Positions 8,371 to 17,978 of a stretch of DNA of 64,000 nt are shown piece by piece. The stretch's first letter is position 1; the number at the start of each line of letters is the position of its first letter. The position numbers and the translations under genes were made by a program. The notes beneath the pieces are model-generated. The model made no database searches and had not been told where the DNA came from. It was given only the letters and a program-made list of their open reading frames with translations. The stretch spans positions 1 to 64,000 of the forward strand of contig NZ_CADFGE010000021.1 of NCBI RefSeq assembly GCF_902833645.1, given 5' to 3'. This stretch comes from Paraburkholderia fungorum (lineage in GTDB: Bacteria > Pseudomonadota > Gammaproteobacteria > Burkholderiales > Burkholderiaceae).

Positions 8371-9033
8371 ATGCGCCTACTAATCGTTGAAGACGACACC
8401 ATGATTGCCGAGAGCGTTCTCGAAGCATTGAGAGGTCTTGGTCACGCAGTTGATTGGGCCGAAGATGGGCGAGCAGGTGAGTTGGCGCTTGGAAATGACG
8501 TGTATGACCTCGTCCTACTGGACCTGGGACTGCCGAAGCAGGACGGCCTGACCGTTCTGAGAGGCTATCGCGCCAGCGGGGGAAGCGCCGCGGTCATCAT
8601 CATGACTGCGCAGGATGCGGTGACCGACCGAATCTCGGGGCTGGACGCCGGCGCAGATGACTATCTTATCAAACCCTTTGATTTGAATGAGCTAGCTGCC
8701 CGTGTGCGAGCGCTGCTTCGGCGACGCGTTGGGCAATCCCGGCCTGTGTACGCTCACGGTGTGCTGACACTGAATGAGGTCTCGCACGAGGTCACGCTTC
8801 GCGGCGAGGCTATTTCACTAGTCGCTCGCGAATTCAGTTTGTTACGTGCGCTTATTGAAGAGCCGGGCAAGGTATACAGCAAATCAGAGCTGGAAGAAAA
8901 GCTTTATGGTTGGAACGAGGAGATAGAGAGCAATACGATTGAGGTACACGTCCATAATCTCAGAAAGAAGCTGGGTGTTGAGCAGATTGTGACTATCCGA
9001 GGCATTGGTTATCGACTGGCGGGGATAGCGTGA
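8371..9033 (+). CDS. OmpR-family response regulator (PmrA/QseB/TctD type)
   Basis: A 220-residue regulator with a receiver domain (acidic pocket VEDD, phosphorylation site D51 in DLVLLDLGLPKQDGL, conserved lysine in DDYLIKPFD) and a winged-helix domain (LVAREFSLLRALIEEPGKVYS, EVHVHNLRKKLG). The start at MRLLIVEDD is preceded by GAGGAGG; five codons upstream are dropped. It overlaps the kinase gene by four bases (GTGA). The box at 8316 suggests it controls itself, and similar boxes elsewhere suggest a local regulon. The specific signal cannot be told from sequence. Confidence 0.9.
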   Translation: MRLLIVEDDTMIAESVLEALRGLGHAVDWAEDGRAGELALGNDVYDLVLLDLGLPKQDGLTVLRGYRASGGSAAVIIMTAQDAVTDRISGLDAGADDYLIKPFDLNELAARVRALLRRRVGQSRPVYAHGVLTLNEVSHEVTLRGEAISLVAREFSLLRALIEEPGKVYSKSELEEKLYGWNEEIESNTIEVHVHNLRKKLGVEQIVTIRGIGYRLAGIA

Positions 9034-10433
9034 AGTCCGTGCGCACGCAACTCGTGGTTGGCCTGATTTTGGGGCTCGGCGCAATGAGCGCTCTTGCGGG
9101 ATACGGCATCTTCCGAAGTGCGCTGGAAGAGGCGAATGAACTTTTTGACTATGAACTGCGTTCCGTCGCCATCTCTTTGCCGCAATCGGTCGCCGAAACA
9201 GAATTGGCGAATAGTGAGTCAGGCGATTTCGAGGGATTACAGGATGACCGCGTCATCATTCAGATTTGGGATGCGTCGAACCATCTGACCTACGATTCCC
9301 TCCCAGGCGCAAAGCTACCGCGCCAGCACGCGGGATTTCAGTCCATCGAAGTCGGTGAACGTCACTATCGGGTTTTCGGTCTGCAGCAGGCGTCCCGATT
9401 TGTGCAGGTTGGACAACCCATGTCCGTCCGTGACGAGTCGGCATTGACACAGGCATCAAGGACGCTTTGGCCACTGCTGGCGATTGTTCCACTTGAAATC
9501 GCGCTGGTCCTGCTGGTCGTGAAGCGGGCGTTGCGGCCCGTTACTATCATCTCCAGGTCTTTGGCAGCCCGTTCGATTGAAACCTTGGCCCCCATCGATA
9601 TGGTCAATACAATACCAACGGAAATCGAGCCACTGGTTGAGGCACTGAATGACCTGCTGGTACGTCTCGACAGTGCGTTGCATGCGCAGCGCGTTTTCGT
9701 TGCGGACGCGGCACATGAGCTTCGAACTCCTCTGACAGCCCTGAAGCTCCAGATTCAGGTTGCACTACGGGACCACGCGAAACTGAGCGATGAAGACCTG
9801 CTGCGCAAACTGGAAGATAGGGTGAATCGCGCAATCCATCTCGTCCAGCAGTTGCTGACCCTAGCGCGCGAAGATGCCGAGGCCAGCGCGCGCGCGGGAA
9901 ATGCCGACCTTCGTCGTGTGGCTACCCAGGTAGTCGGTGAGCTCTCGGTGCTCGCAGAACACAAGGGAATTGACCTTGGTCTGGAATGTACCGGTCTCGC
10001 GGCGATGGAAAGACCAGTCGTCGTGAATGGGGACGAGACCTCGCTGACAACGATGGTCACGAATCTTGTCGACAATGCCATTCGATACACCTCGCCTGGC
10101 GGGCAGGTCGATGTTCGACTTTGCGCGAGCGATGCCGAAGTAACGCTGGAGGTTGTCGACAACGGACCTGGTATACCGGCGGCCGACCTTGAACGCGTGT
10201 TGGACCGGTTCTATCGCGCAGGAAATGCAACTGGACAGGGCAGCGGGCTGGGGTTAGCCATCGCAGCAAAGGTGGCGGCGAAGCATCACGCCGGGTTTTC
10301 TGTGTGCAATCGAACGGATGCGCAAGGGTTGAAGGTTTCTGTAAGTGGACTGCGTCGTGCTCCTGCAGACAGTCCGGCTGCCGCGAGCTCATCAACTGTG
10401 CGCCTCGAACCGGGCTGGCACACGCACACATGA
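9030..10433 (+). CDS. Sensor histidine kinase
   Basis: A 467-residue inner-membrane kinase, partner of the preceding regulator. Its order is membrane helix at about 8-28, a periplasmic region of about 115 residues, a second helix at about 147-165, a HAMP-like linker, the H-box FVADAAHELRTPLTALKLQ with H229, the N-box NLVDNAIRYT, the G1 box DNGPGIP and the G2 box GSGLGLAIA. The layout fits the QseC/PmrB/TctE group. The C-terminus runs about 35 residues past the ATPase domain with a serine-rich tail. Confidence 0.9.
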   Translation: MKSVRTQLVVGLILGLGAMSALAGYGIFRSALEEANELFDYELRSVAISLPQSVAETELANSESGDFEGLQDDRVIIQIWDASNHLTYDSLPGAKLPRQHAGFQSIEVGERHYRVFGLQQASRFVQVGQPMSVRDESALTQASRTLWPLLAIVPLEIALVLLVVKRALRPVTIISRSLAARSIETLAPIDMVNTIPTEIEPLVEALNDLLVRLDSALHAQRVFVADAAHELRTPLTALKLQIQVALRDHAKLSDEDLLRKLEDRVNRAIHLVQQLLTLAREDAEASARAGNADLRRVATQVVGELSVLAEHKGIDLGLECTGLAAMERPVVVNGDETSLTTMVTNLVDNAIRYTSPGGQVDVRLCASDAEVTLEVVDNGPGIPAADLERVLDRFYRAGNATGQGSGLGLAIAAKVAAKHHAGFSVCNRTDAQGLKVSVSGLRRAPADSPAAASSSTVRLEPGWHTHT

Positions 10434-10814
10434 CCGCTTGCTACGACCGATGCAGGGCTCGTCCGATGCTTGTCTGAGTTGGGTGGCAACTTTGTACAAC
10501 GGTGTAGAGGGACCCCGTCCCTTAGAGTCGAAGCATTCTGCACTATCCAATACTTCTGAGGCCGATGGAATGCAGCCAATCAATATGGTGTCGATTGCCA
10601 ACGGCGGAATGGTCGGCCGGAATCTAAGGCCCGATTTACCAGTTGTCCCCTCTACCTGTAAGTGCGAAGCCATCCGCATCGGCTTTCGCTTCATGCTGAC
10701 TTAAGGTCTCTCACCGCAGACTGTCCCCGTCGATACCGAATTTTTCAGCTCATGCGTTCGGTGCCGTTTTGAAAGGCGCGAACGTTCGTCGGACAGTCAA
10801 CAAGGAGATTTCAA
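10434..10814. other. Intergenic region with promoter of the next gene
   Basis: No supported gene. It holds a short GC hairpin (AGGGAC-CCC-GTCCCT at 10508-10522), which could end the kinase transcript weakly since no T-run follows, and the PmrA-like box at 10689. Confidence 0.5.
10689..10705. promoter_or_regulatory. PmrA/QseB-like box upstream of a secreted protein gene
   Basis: CTTCAT-GCTGA-CTTAAG. The second half-site is perfect and the first is weak; the 11-bp period is kept. It is 110 bp before the next start. Confidence 0.45.
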
Positions 10815-11114
10815 ATGAAAGCCGGTCGCCTGTACGTCTTTTCAACGGCGGCGCTATTGCTTGCAGCTTCGTATGCAAACGCAAGTCCCGCCATGAGTTA
10901 TACCAAACAGGTGCACCTACGTGATGGAAAGACAGCAACGTGCATTGTCAATGGACATGGGCCCGAAACGTTGACTGGTGCCGCGTTACCCACATTAACA
11001 ACCGCGGAGAGAAATGAAGCGGAAATTGATGCCATCGCCCCGTTGCGCAGAATTCCAAACCAAAAGAACAAGTATCCCGACCCTTTGACCGCGCCGAGGG
11101 TGGCGTGCTCGTGA
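10815..11114 (+). CDS. Small secreted protein of unknown function
   Basis: A 99-residue protein with a convincing signal peptide (MKAGRLYVFSTAALLLAASY, cleavage after ANA) and an AAGGAGA ribosome site. The mature part has two cysteines (ATCIVNG near the front and VACS at the end) that may form a disulfide. No family is recognised. It lies downstream of a kinase/regulator pair and a PmrA-like half-site, so it may be a regulon member. Residues 50-75 (TLTTAERNEAEIDAI) could form a helix. Confidence 0.65.
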   Translation: MKAGRLYVFSTAALLLAASYANASPAMSYTKQVHLRDGKTATCIVNGHGPETLTGAALPTLTTAERNEAEIDAIAPLRRIPNQKNKYPDPLTAPRVACS

Positions 11115-11193
11115 CCGATGCGATGCGCCTGGATTTCGCAGTTCCAGACAATGACATGTCGCGGGATAGCCAAAGCTCAAAACTGGGGACTAC

Positions 11194-11645
11194 ATGCGAC
11201 GCGCCTTTTTTGCCAATGTCGAAAGGCGCAGGCCTTCAGTGCGGTTCGTCACAGCACAAGGTGCCCTTAAGGAGAGGCGGCTAATTTTCGTTCGAACAGA
11301 GGGCGGCAGCGGAATTCCGTTTCTGACGTTCGAGACGCCCGCATGGCGGGCTGTTTCGTTGGTTCGACCACGCAGGTGGTTACCACCGCTGGCGAAGTTC
11401 GGCGCAGTCACGTTTTGTGCCGAAGGAGCTATGCCATGACCACCTTTCTCGGGCCCGGAAGCGATTCCGGGCCTTCTTTTTCGTGTCAGGCGCGTAGGCG
11501 TTGTTGCCTATGTCGAAACGCAGGCATACGCTAATACGGTTGCGAGCGCTATCGTACTGGCCGAACTCGATGACGAGGCATGCGTGAGCATCGGTGCGTT
11601 CGTGGAGTCTGGTTCGAGCGGGCAGATTTTTCGAACCCGATAGGA
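11194..11645 (+). pseudogene. Broken frame of unknown family upstream of phoU
   Basis: A frame from 11194 to 11439 encodes MRRAFFANVERRRPSVRFV and ends in CAEGAMP. After its stop, the same frame reopens and ends with QAYANTVASAIVLAELDDEA and FVESGSSGQIFRTR before a TAG at 11643-11645. An overlapping frame reads MAGCFVGSTTQVVTT. The style resembles phage Ash/Icd-like small proteins, which often occur as several overlapping frames, but I cannot confirm that. A terminator-like hairpin lies in the middle. It may be a decayed prophage-type gene or a multi-frame locus. Confidence 0.35.
11452..11481 (+). terminator. Terminator-like hairpin upstream of phoU
   Basis: GGCCCGGAA and TTCCGGGCC form a perfect 9-bp stem with loop GCGA, followed by TTCTTTTT. 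It would stop transcripts entering from the left. Confidence 0.75.
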
Positions 11646-11698
11646 TACCGCAGGCAACTGCGGACTATGTCGCTGGCCGCCTCGGCCGAGGACAGAAC

Positions 11699-12406
11699 AT
11701 GTTGGACAAGCATATTTTGAGAAAATTTGATATTGACCTCAACCTGCTCTCAAGCCGGTTGCTCGAAATGGGCGGCCTTGTGGAGTCACAGATTGCGCTC
11801 GCGATGGACGCAATGAACACGTTCGATTTGGCACTTGTCGAGCAGGTTCTTGAGGGCGAACGTCGGCTCAATGCAATGGAAATAGAAATCGACGAAGAAG
11901 TCTGCAACATCATCGCTCGTCGACAGCCTGCCGCGCGTGACCTGCGACTCCTGATGGCCACGTCGAAGTGCATCACCAACCTTGAGCGTGCAGGTGACGA
12001 GGCCAGGAAGATTGCGAAGCGGACGCGCCGCATTGCCACGGAAGCCAACGCACGTAGCATCAACATCGCTGAAATCAAGGTTTCCGGTGAAATGGCCTTA
12101 CACATTCTTCGCAGGGCGCTGGATGCATTTGCGCGGATGGATACCGTTGCAGCAGCACAGATTATCCGGGATGACGAAGCCATCGATAACGAGTTTCGAG
12201 CCTTCGTGCGCAAACTCGTGACATACATGATGGAAGACCCTCGGACAATCTCGATTGGACTGGACTACCTGTTTATCGCGAAGGCCATCGAGCGTATTGG
12301 TGACCACGCGACCAATATCGCTGAGTCGGTTGTCTATGTGGTTAGCGGCACCGATGTTCGCCATGTACCCCGGAACCAGCTTGGACACGACACCTCTGGC
12401 AGGTGA
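11699..12406 (+). CDS. phoU: Phosphate signalling protein PhoU
   Basis: A 235-residue all-helical protein with the two PhoU repeats. Each carries its metal-cluster motif: NLERAGDEARKIAKR in the first half and IERIGDHATNIAESV in the second. PhoU restrains the PhoR/PhoB system together with the Pst transporter. No pst or pho genes are nearby, so this is an orphan copy, possibly paired with another regulator. The start at MLDKHILRKF gives the usual family length; a longer frame from 11594 overlaps the broken frame upstream and lacks a ribosome site. A GAGGAC site lies before the ATG. Confidence 0.9.
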   Translation: MLDKHILRKFDIDLNLLSSRLLEMGGLVESQIALAMDAMNTFDLALVEQVLEGERRLNAMEIEIDEEVCNIIARRQPAARDLRLLMATSKCITNLERAGDEARKIAKRTRRIATEANARSINIAEIKVSGEMALHILRRALDAFARMDTVAAAQIIRDDEAIDNEFRAFVRKLVTYMMEDPRTISIGLDYLFIAKAIERIGDHATNIAESVVYVVSGTDVRHVPRNQLGHDTSGR

Positions 12407-12563
12407 GGCTGGCAAGCAGAGGTGATGTGCGTCACCTTGTGATTGGCAAAGTACCTGGAATACGGCCGTACAACGTTGCACGATTCGAAATCTCAGGTCG
12501 GGCGCAGGCTCGTAACGACATCAATCGTACCTGGTCCGGCGCAACGTCCGCCTCTATATTCCC

Positions 12564-13715
12564 CTAGAAAACGCTCTTCCGGCGCAATCCTCCGCCTATA
12601 GCCAGAGCACACAGGGTCAGCAAACAAAACCCTGCTCCCGCGTAAAACGTCGCGCTTGCGCCAAACCGGTCCCACAGTTCGCCTGCGACTAAACTGGCGA
12701 CCAGGGTCACGAGACCGGTCATCAGGTTGAACAACCCGAAAGCAGTGCCTTTTAGGTCCGAAGGTGCCGCATGGGCGACCATCGTCGCCAGCAGACCCTG
12801 TGTCAGCCCCATGTGCAAGCCCCAAAGCGCGACGCCCAGCAGCACGACCGGCCACTGGCTTCCGTGGGCAAGCACGATATCCGACGCAAAGAGCACTACG
12901 AGGCCGACAGCCAGAAGCCTGGTGTGGCTCATCGAATCGGCAAGCTTTCCAGATGGATAGGCCGATACCGCATACACGACGTTCATTGCGACCATTACGA
13001 GAGGCACCAGTGCCACCGGTATGCCGCCCTGCATGGCGCGCAGAACGAGGAATGCCTCACTGAACCTTGCGAGCGCGAACACTGCGCCGATGAACACGAC
13101 TCCCCAGTAGGGGCGACTCAGCTTCCTCAGGTTTTCAAACGTCATTGGGTTGACGCGCTTTACGCCAGCCTGATGCGCAGGTTCGCCGATACCGAATACC
13201 AGTAATGCTACGGCGACGAGGCCCGGAATCACGGCGACCCAGAACACTCGTCGGAAGTTGTCCGCCCACAACAGCATCAATCCCACGGCCAGCAACGGGC
13301 CAAGAAAAGCGCCAACCGTGTCGAGTGATTGACGTAGTCCGTACGCGGCACCACGCAGATGCGTAGGTGTGATGTCAGCCACGAGCGCATCGCGCGGCGC
13401 GCCTCTCACGCCTTTCCCGATTCTGTCTGCAACACGCACGGCGAGCACGATGCCCGCCGTGGACGCGAGAGCGAACAGCGCCTTGCTCAACGCCCCCATG
13501 CCATATCCGATGACCGCAAGCCATTTCCGGTTGCCGAGGTAGTCGCTCAGTGCGCCGGAGAACATCTTCACGATGGGTGTGGTGGCTTCTGCGATGCCTT
13601 CAATCAGGCCGACCATCGTGGCGCTCGCACCGAGACTCGTCACCAGGAACATCGGCAAGAGGCTGTGGACGATTTCCGACGAAATATCCATGAACATGCT
13701 GACGAAACCCAACAT
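12564..13715 (-). CDS. MFS transporter (unknown substrate)
   Basis: A 383-residue major facilitator with about twelve helices. The loop 2-3 region SGALSDYLGNRKWLAVIGYG and RVADRIGKGVRGAPRDALVAD match the subgroup of MFS proteins annotated in metal-resistance clusters. In-frame coding-like sequence (LQRADTLGQIPRGVW) continues upstream of the first ATG to a TGA, with no start codon. The likely original start, ATG at 13788, is in another frame. The N-terminus may have been damaged by a small indel near 13760; translation from 13715 would still keep all helices. It lies 160 bp after the RND operon on the same strand. Confidence 0.75.
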   Translation of the reverse strand: MLGFVSMFMDISSEIVHSLLPMFLVTSLGASATMVGLIEGIAEATTPIVKMFSGALSDYLGNRKWLAVIGYGMGALSKALFALASTAGIVLAVRVADRIGKGVRGAPRDALVADITPTHLRGAAYGLRQSLDTVGAFLGPLLAVGLMLLWADNFRRVFWVAVIPGLVAVALLVFGIGEPAHQAGVKRVNPMTFENLRKLSRPYWGVVFIGAVFALARFSEAFLVLRAMQGGIPVALVPLVMVAMNVVYAVSAYPSGKLADSMSHTRLLAVGLVVLFASDIVLAHGSQWPVVLLGVALWGLHMGLTQGLLATMVAHAAPSDLKGTAFGLFNLMTGLVTLVASLVAGELWDRFGASATFYAGAGFCLLTLCALAIGGGLRRKSVF

Positions 13716-13877
13716 CCAGACGCCACGGGGAATCTGGCCGAGGGTGTCGGCGCGCTGTAGGTTCGCTTTGCATCGTTTGTCGATTCATGAGGTGTCGGAT
13801 TCAATGGCCGTACTGTTGCACATCGGTCTATCGTCCATGTTAGCCGAGGCCATAGACGAAGCAATGCCCCGCGCGAC

Positions 13878-16800
13878 CTAAAGCTTTTTCTGGAGCTGCT
13901 TCTCACGCCTGTACACGTAAAGAGCCGGCAGTAGGTTTGTGCTGAGCAGGCCACTCCAGACTAACCCGCCCAGCGTAACGATAGCCAACCCCTGTTCCGG
14001 AGCGGCGCCCTTGCCGAAGCCGAGTGCGGTCGGCAGCAGGCCCAGTGAGGCAGTCAGGACCGTCAGGAGAATCGGTCTGAAGCGCACCTCAACCGCATCG
14101 CGCACGGCGTCGACGACAGACATTCCCTGCGCTTCGTTTCGCTTTACCAGTTGCAGCAGCACGATGCCGTGGTTCAGACTTACCCCAATCAGGGTGAGAA
14201 AGGCAATCAGGCCGATTGCATTCAGGCCGACCCCGCTCACCACCAGCGCTATTGCGCCTCCGGAAAACGCCAGCGGCATTTGCAGCAACAGCAGGCCCGG
14301 CACGAGCAAGCCGTCAAACTGCAGTGTCAGGATACCCAGCATGAGCGCGAGCGCGACCACTGCTGCAATCCCTACGTGAATTGCCGCACGTTCGAGTTGC
14401 GGATACAGGCCGCCAAACTTCACCTCGTAGCCAGCCGGCAGCGAAAGCGTCGCAAGCGCCCGTTTGGAGGCGCGAATCACCTGTCCGAGAGGGGCGGTTG
14501 GCGTCGCGAGTATCTCAATCGCGCGGAGTCCGTTCAGATGCCTGATGACATTGGGTCCCGTCGCCATGCGGACATCGGCCACATCGCTCAGGACGGTCCA
14601 CCCATTAGCCATCACCGGAAGCTGCCTTAGCTGCTCGATGGACAGGTGTGTGGGGTCGGCCAGTCTGACAAACACATCCACGTGACCGTTGCCTTCGGGG
14701 ACCGTGGCAACCGTTTGTCCGGCCAGCAGGATATGCAACTGCGAGAAGAGCTGTGCAGGCGTGATGCCGTGGAGCGTCAAGCCGTTCGGCCTGGGGGTGA
14801 TTTGCAATTCGGTGATGGGATAGCCGTCGTTGTTGAACACGCCGGACAGGTTGGGCACGCCCGCAAGTCGACGCGTGACTTCCGACGAGAGTGACTGCAA
14901 GGTTGCAATGGAATCGCCGTACACGTCGATAACGAACGGTTGCGGTAAGCCCGAAAGCGTTTCGCCCACCCGCTCCAACGTCGGTGTGCCAATTGCTGTC
15001 TGCACGGCAGGCAGCTTCGAGGCGTCGAGAACCTGCTGACCGATTTTGTCGAGACTGCTCGCATGCACATTCGGCTTCAGAGCGATCTGAATCTCGCCAG
15101 CGTAGGCGGGTTCCGTGTAGGAGGTTCCCGACGCCGAGCCCACGCGTGAAAACACATGAGCGACGGGCCCGAGTCCGCGCAATCGCTCGCTAATGCGGTC
15201 CGCGGCGTCCTGAGCATCATGCAGCGACGTGCCTGGCGGCAGGGTAAAGCTTTCGAGCAGTACGGCCTCGTTCGGCAGCGGCAAAAAATCCACCGGAACC
15301 AACGCCAGTCCAGCGATGGAGACCGCGAAAATGGCCACGCATGCCCAGAGCGAGCGCTTGGGGCGACGCAGGGTAAATTCGAACAGACGGAGGTTACGGT
15401 TCTTGAGCCACGCGACTGCGTGCGCACCTGATGATGTGCGCTTTTCCGCGTGAGGCCCTATAAATCCCAGCACCAGCGGAATCACGCTCAATGAAATGAT
15501 GAGTGACGCGATCAGGCTGACCGTCATCGCCAGCGAAAACGGAACAAAGAACAGTCCCGCCAGGCCGCCCACGAACGCAAGCGGCAGAAACACCGCGACG
15601 GTCGTCATCGTCCCGGAAATGTCAGGCCCGGCAATGTCACGTAAGCCACGCGCAACGCCTTCCCATCTGGCGTCGCCGGCCTCCCATCGGTGGTAGATGC
15701 TTTCCAGCACAATGATGGCATCGTCGGCAAGCAGCCCCACGGCTACCGACAAGGCGCCGAACGTCAGTAAATTCAGTGTTTGTCCGGCCAGATACAGCCC
15801 GGCAATACCGAGCAGAAGTGAGAGGGGAATACTCAGGGCCACCGCCCATATTCCACGGCTCGCGCCCAGCATCCAGAACAGGACTGCAACGGCGAGTACA
15901 GCGCCGATAGCGAGATTGCGGCTCAAATCAGTAGCGACCACGCCGACGATGTGCCCCTGGCTGTAGATGCGCACGAAACGGGCGCCGCCGGGTAACTGGG
16001 GCTCCAGTTCATGCAGTGTCCTGTCCACCTCGTTGACAACCGGGAGCGTTGAGGCGTCCGGCTGCTTGAACACAACCAGCGCGAGGGCAGGCCTGTTGTC
16101 AAGTTTGACGGAGTGGTGAGATGGCGGGGAGGAACGGACTATGTCGGCGATCGCGCCTAGCGGGATGGTGCCACCGGGCGTCGGCAGGGATACGCCCGCG
16201 TATTCGGACGGTCGCGTCGGCAGACTTCTTCCTTCGACAAAAATGTCCTGGTGGCCCAGGTCGACATATCCGCTGGGCACCATGCCCGTAGCAGCCCCGA
16301 GCGACGCGGCGAGCGCGGACGCAGAGACGTTAAAGCGTTGCATCTTCAGAAGGTCAGGGCGGACCCAGATGGCGTCCTGGCCTGGCCCCGCTACCGACAC
16401 GCGTTGCACGCCTGGAACCGCCCGGATGCGAGGTGCGAGATTCGACTCGACGACACGTTGCACCATTGACGCGTCTACGCCATCAGGAATCTGGACGGCG
16501 TAGTCGGCAACCTCATTTATCGCGTTGCCGGAGATTTCCGTTGTCAAGGTCGCGCCATTTGGCAGCGAGCCGTTGATGCGCCCGATGACGCCGTTGACGT
16601 CTTGCAGCGCGCCTGTTGCGGCAGTTCCCTCTGCGAAACGTGCTTCAATCCTGACTGCGCCTTGGCCTATGACGGTTCGTACGTCGCTTAGCGACTGTAG
16701 CGACTGAAGTTCGGCTTCGATTGGCCGGGCTATCAGCCCCTCCAGGTCTAACGTCGTCGCACCGGGCAACTGGGCGATGATGCTCACCTGTGGCATGTTG

Positions 16801-16934
16801 AACTGCGGCAGGACTTCAGCGTGAATGTTGATGAGCGCGTAGATGCCGTACGCAATCAGTGCGCCATACAGCATGACCCAGAGGAGAGGGCGCTTGACGA
16901 TGTCGTTGAGCATGTTCTTGTCGGCAGGGCGCAT
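13878..16934 (-). CDS. RND efflux transporter, inner-membrane pump
   Basis: A 1018-residue proton-driven pump of the AcrB/CusA superfamily. It starts with the classical helix LLWVMLYGALIAYGIYALIN. Helix 4 reads LSVAVGLLADDAIIVLES, keeping the paired aspartates of the proton relay. Helix 10-11 reads FLTLIGVSLNHGIVLLQL, where AcrB has a lysine; the asparagine/histidine version is typical of the metal or divergent group. Its start overlaps the end of the adaptor gene (ATGA). Length and gene order (outer-membrane protein, adaptor, pump) are complete. The metal or drug specificity is not evident. Confidence 0.9.
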   Translation of the reverse strand: MRPADKNMLNDIVKRPLLWVMLYGALIAYGIYALINIHAEVLPQFNMPQVSIIAQLPGATTLDLEGLIARPIEAELQSLQSLSDVRTVIGQGAVRIEARFAEGTAATGALQDVNGVIGRINGSLPNGATLTTEISGNAINEVADYAVQIPDGVDASMVQRVVESNLAPRIRAVPGVQRVSVAGPGQDAIWVRPDLLKMQRFNVSASALAASLGAATGMVPSGYVDLGHQDIFVEGRSLPTRPSEYAGVSLPTPGGTIPLGAIADIVRSSPPSHHSVKLDNRPALALVVFKQPDASTLPVVNEVDRTLHELEPQLPGGARFVRIYSQGHIVGVVATDLSRNLAIGAVLAVAVLFWMLGASRGIWAVALSIPLSLLLGIAGLYLAGQTLNLLTFGALSVAVGLLADDAIIVLESIYHRWEAGDARWEGVARGLRDIAGPDISGTMTTVAVFLPLAFVGGLAGLFFVPFSLAMTVSLIASLIISLSVIPLVLGFIGPHAEKRTSSGAHAVAWLKNRNLRLFEFTLRRPKRSLWACVAIFAVSIAGLALVPVDFLPLPNEAVLLESFTLPPGTSLHDAQDAADRISERLRGLGPVAHVFSRVGSASGTSYTEPAYAGEIQIALKPNVHASSLDKIGQQVLDASKLPAVQTAIGTPTLERVGETLSGLPQPFVIDVYGDSIATLQSLSSEVTRRLAGVPNLSGVFNNDGYPITELQITPRPNGLTLHGITPAQLFSQLHILLAGQTVATVPEGNGHVDVFVRLADPTHLSIEQLRQLPVMANGWTVLSDVADVRMATGPNVIRHLNGLRAIEILATPTAPLGQVIRASKRALATLSLPAGYEVKFGGLYPQLERAAIHVGIAAVVALALMLGILTLQFDGLLVPGLLLLQMPLAFSGGAIALVVSGVGLNAIGLIAFLTLIGVSLNHGIVLLQLVKRNEAQGMSVVDAVRDAVEVRFRPILLTVLTASLGLLPTALGFGKGAAPEQGLAIVTLGGLVWSGLLSTNLLPALYVYRREKQLQKKL

Positions 16935-17971
16935 CAGTCGGCCTGCTGGTAGCGCGTTGCAAAATCCTGGTGGAAGAGCAGATACGCGTCCTGCACGACA
17001 ACCCGCTCATCCTGTGAGAGCCCCTGCACAATTGACGTCCAGCCCCCGTCGGATAGTCCTGGAACGACACGTCGCCGGTGGTTCCCGCTCCTGTCATGCA
17101 CCAGCACCCACCATTGGCCACCATCGAGCACGAGCGCTGAAGACGGAATGGCCAGCCGTTTTTCGTCAGATGTGGTTAAGGAAACGGTGCCAACCGTACC
17201 TGTCACCAGAGCGTGCCCCGACGCGGCGTTGAGCCAGACTTCCAGTTGTCCGGGCGCAGTAACACTCCACAACGCGCGTTGCACAACCACGTCGAAGGGT
17301 ACGTCCGCGCCTTCGGCCAGAAAAACCCCCTTCATTGCGCTTGTGACCAATGAGGCGTCGCTGCCATAGAGATTTGCGACCACATGAAGACCACGCGACG
17401 GGGCCACGGTTACCAGTGCCTGTCCAGCACTCACATATTGACCATCGGCCGCATTGACCGTCGTCACAACACCTGGCTCGGGTACGCCAATCAGGATAGA
17501 ACTTGTGTAGCTTCGGGCCGCCGACTGCGCAGCCGAGAGCTGCTGGCGCGCGGTGTCGAGTTCGGCGCGCACGCGAACGACGGCATCGCGCGTGCTGAGT
17601 TGCTCATCAAGCTTCTGTTGTTCGATGGCCGCAGCCTGCGTGGCTGCGGACACCCGTATCTGCGCCGATTTCAGGTCGGCCGCAAGGCGCGCGCCGTCAG
17701 CTGATACCGTGGGGCCGGTCAGACTCGCAATCGTCTGTCCGGACCGCACTGCTTCGCCGGGCAGGACGCGCAGGCCGGAGACGATGCCCGCCGTTGGCGC
17801 GCTCAGCACGGTATTGGATGCTGCCTGCACGTGCGCGGGGGCGGAGACCGTGGCCACAATACGCTTCTGTACCGCAGGCATTGTCACGACGTCTTCGGCG
17901 AACGCACGATGACCGGCGACGGATGACGCGATGGTGACGACGGTGAGGATGAACAGGCGGGCGGAATTCAT
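16934..17971 (-). CDS. RND efflux periplasmic adaptor subunit
   Basis: A 345-residue HlyD/CusB-type membrane fusion protein linking the pump to the outer-membrane channel. It has a signal peptide (cleavage near HRAFA), a lipoyl half-motif (VLSAPTAGIVSGLRVLPGEAV), a coiled-coil hairpin of about residues 85-150 and a second lipoyl half (GVPEPGVVTTVNAADGQYVS). The gene lies 7 bp after the TolC-family gene and overlaps the pump gene. Confidence 0.9.
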   Translation of the reverse strand: MNSARLFILTVVTIASSVAGHRAFAEDVVTMPAVQKRIVATVSAPAHVQAASNTVLSAPTAGIVSGLRVLPGEAVRSGQTIASLTGPTVSADGARLAADLKSAQIRVSAATQAAAIEQQKLDEQLSTRDAVVRVRAELDTARQQLSAAQSAARSYTSSILIGVPEPGVVTTVNAADGQYVSAGQALVTVAPSRGLHVVANLYGSDASLVTSAMKGVFLAEGADVPFDVVVQRALWSVTAPGQLEVWLNAASGHALVTGTVGTVSLTTSDEKRLAIPSSALVLDGGQWWVLVHDRSGNHRRRVVPGLSDGGWTSIVQGLSQDERVVVQDAYLLFHQDFATRYQQAD

Positions 17972-17978
17972 GGAGGAC

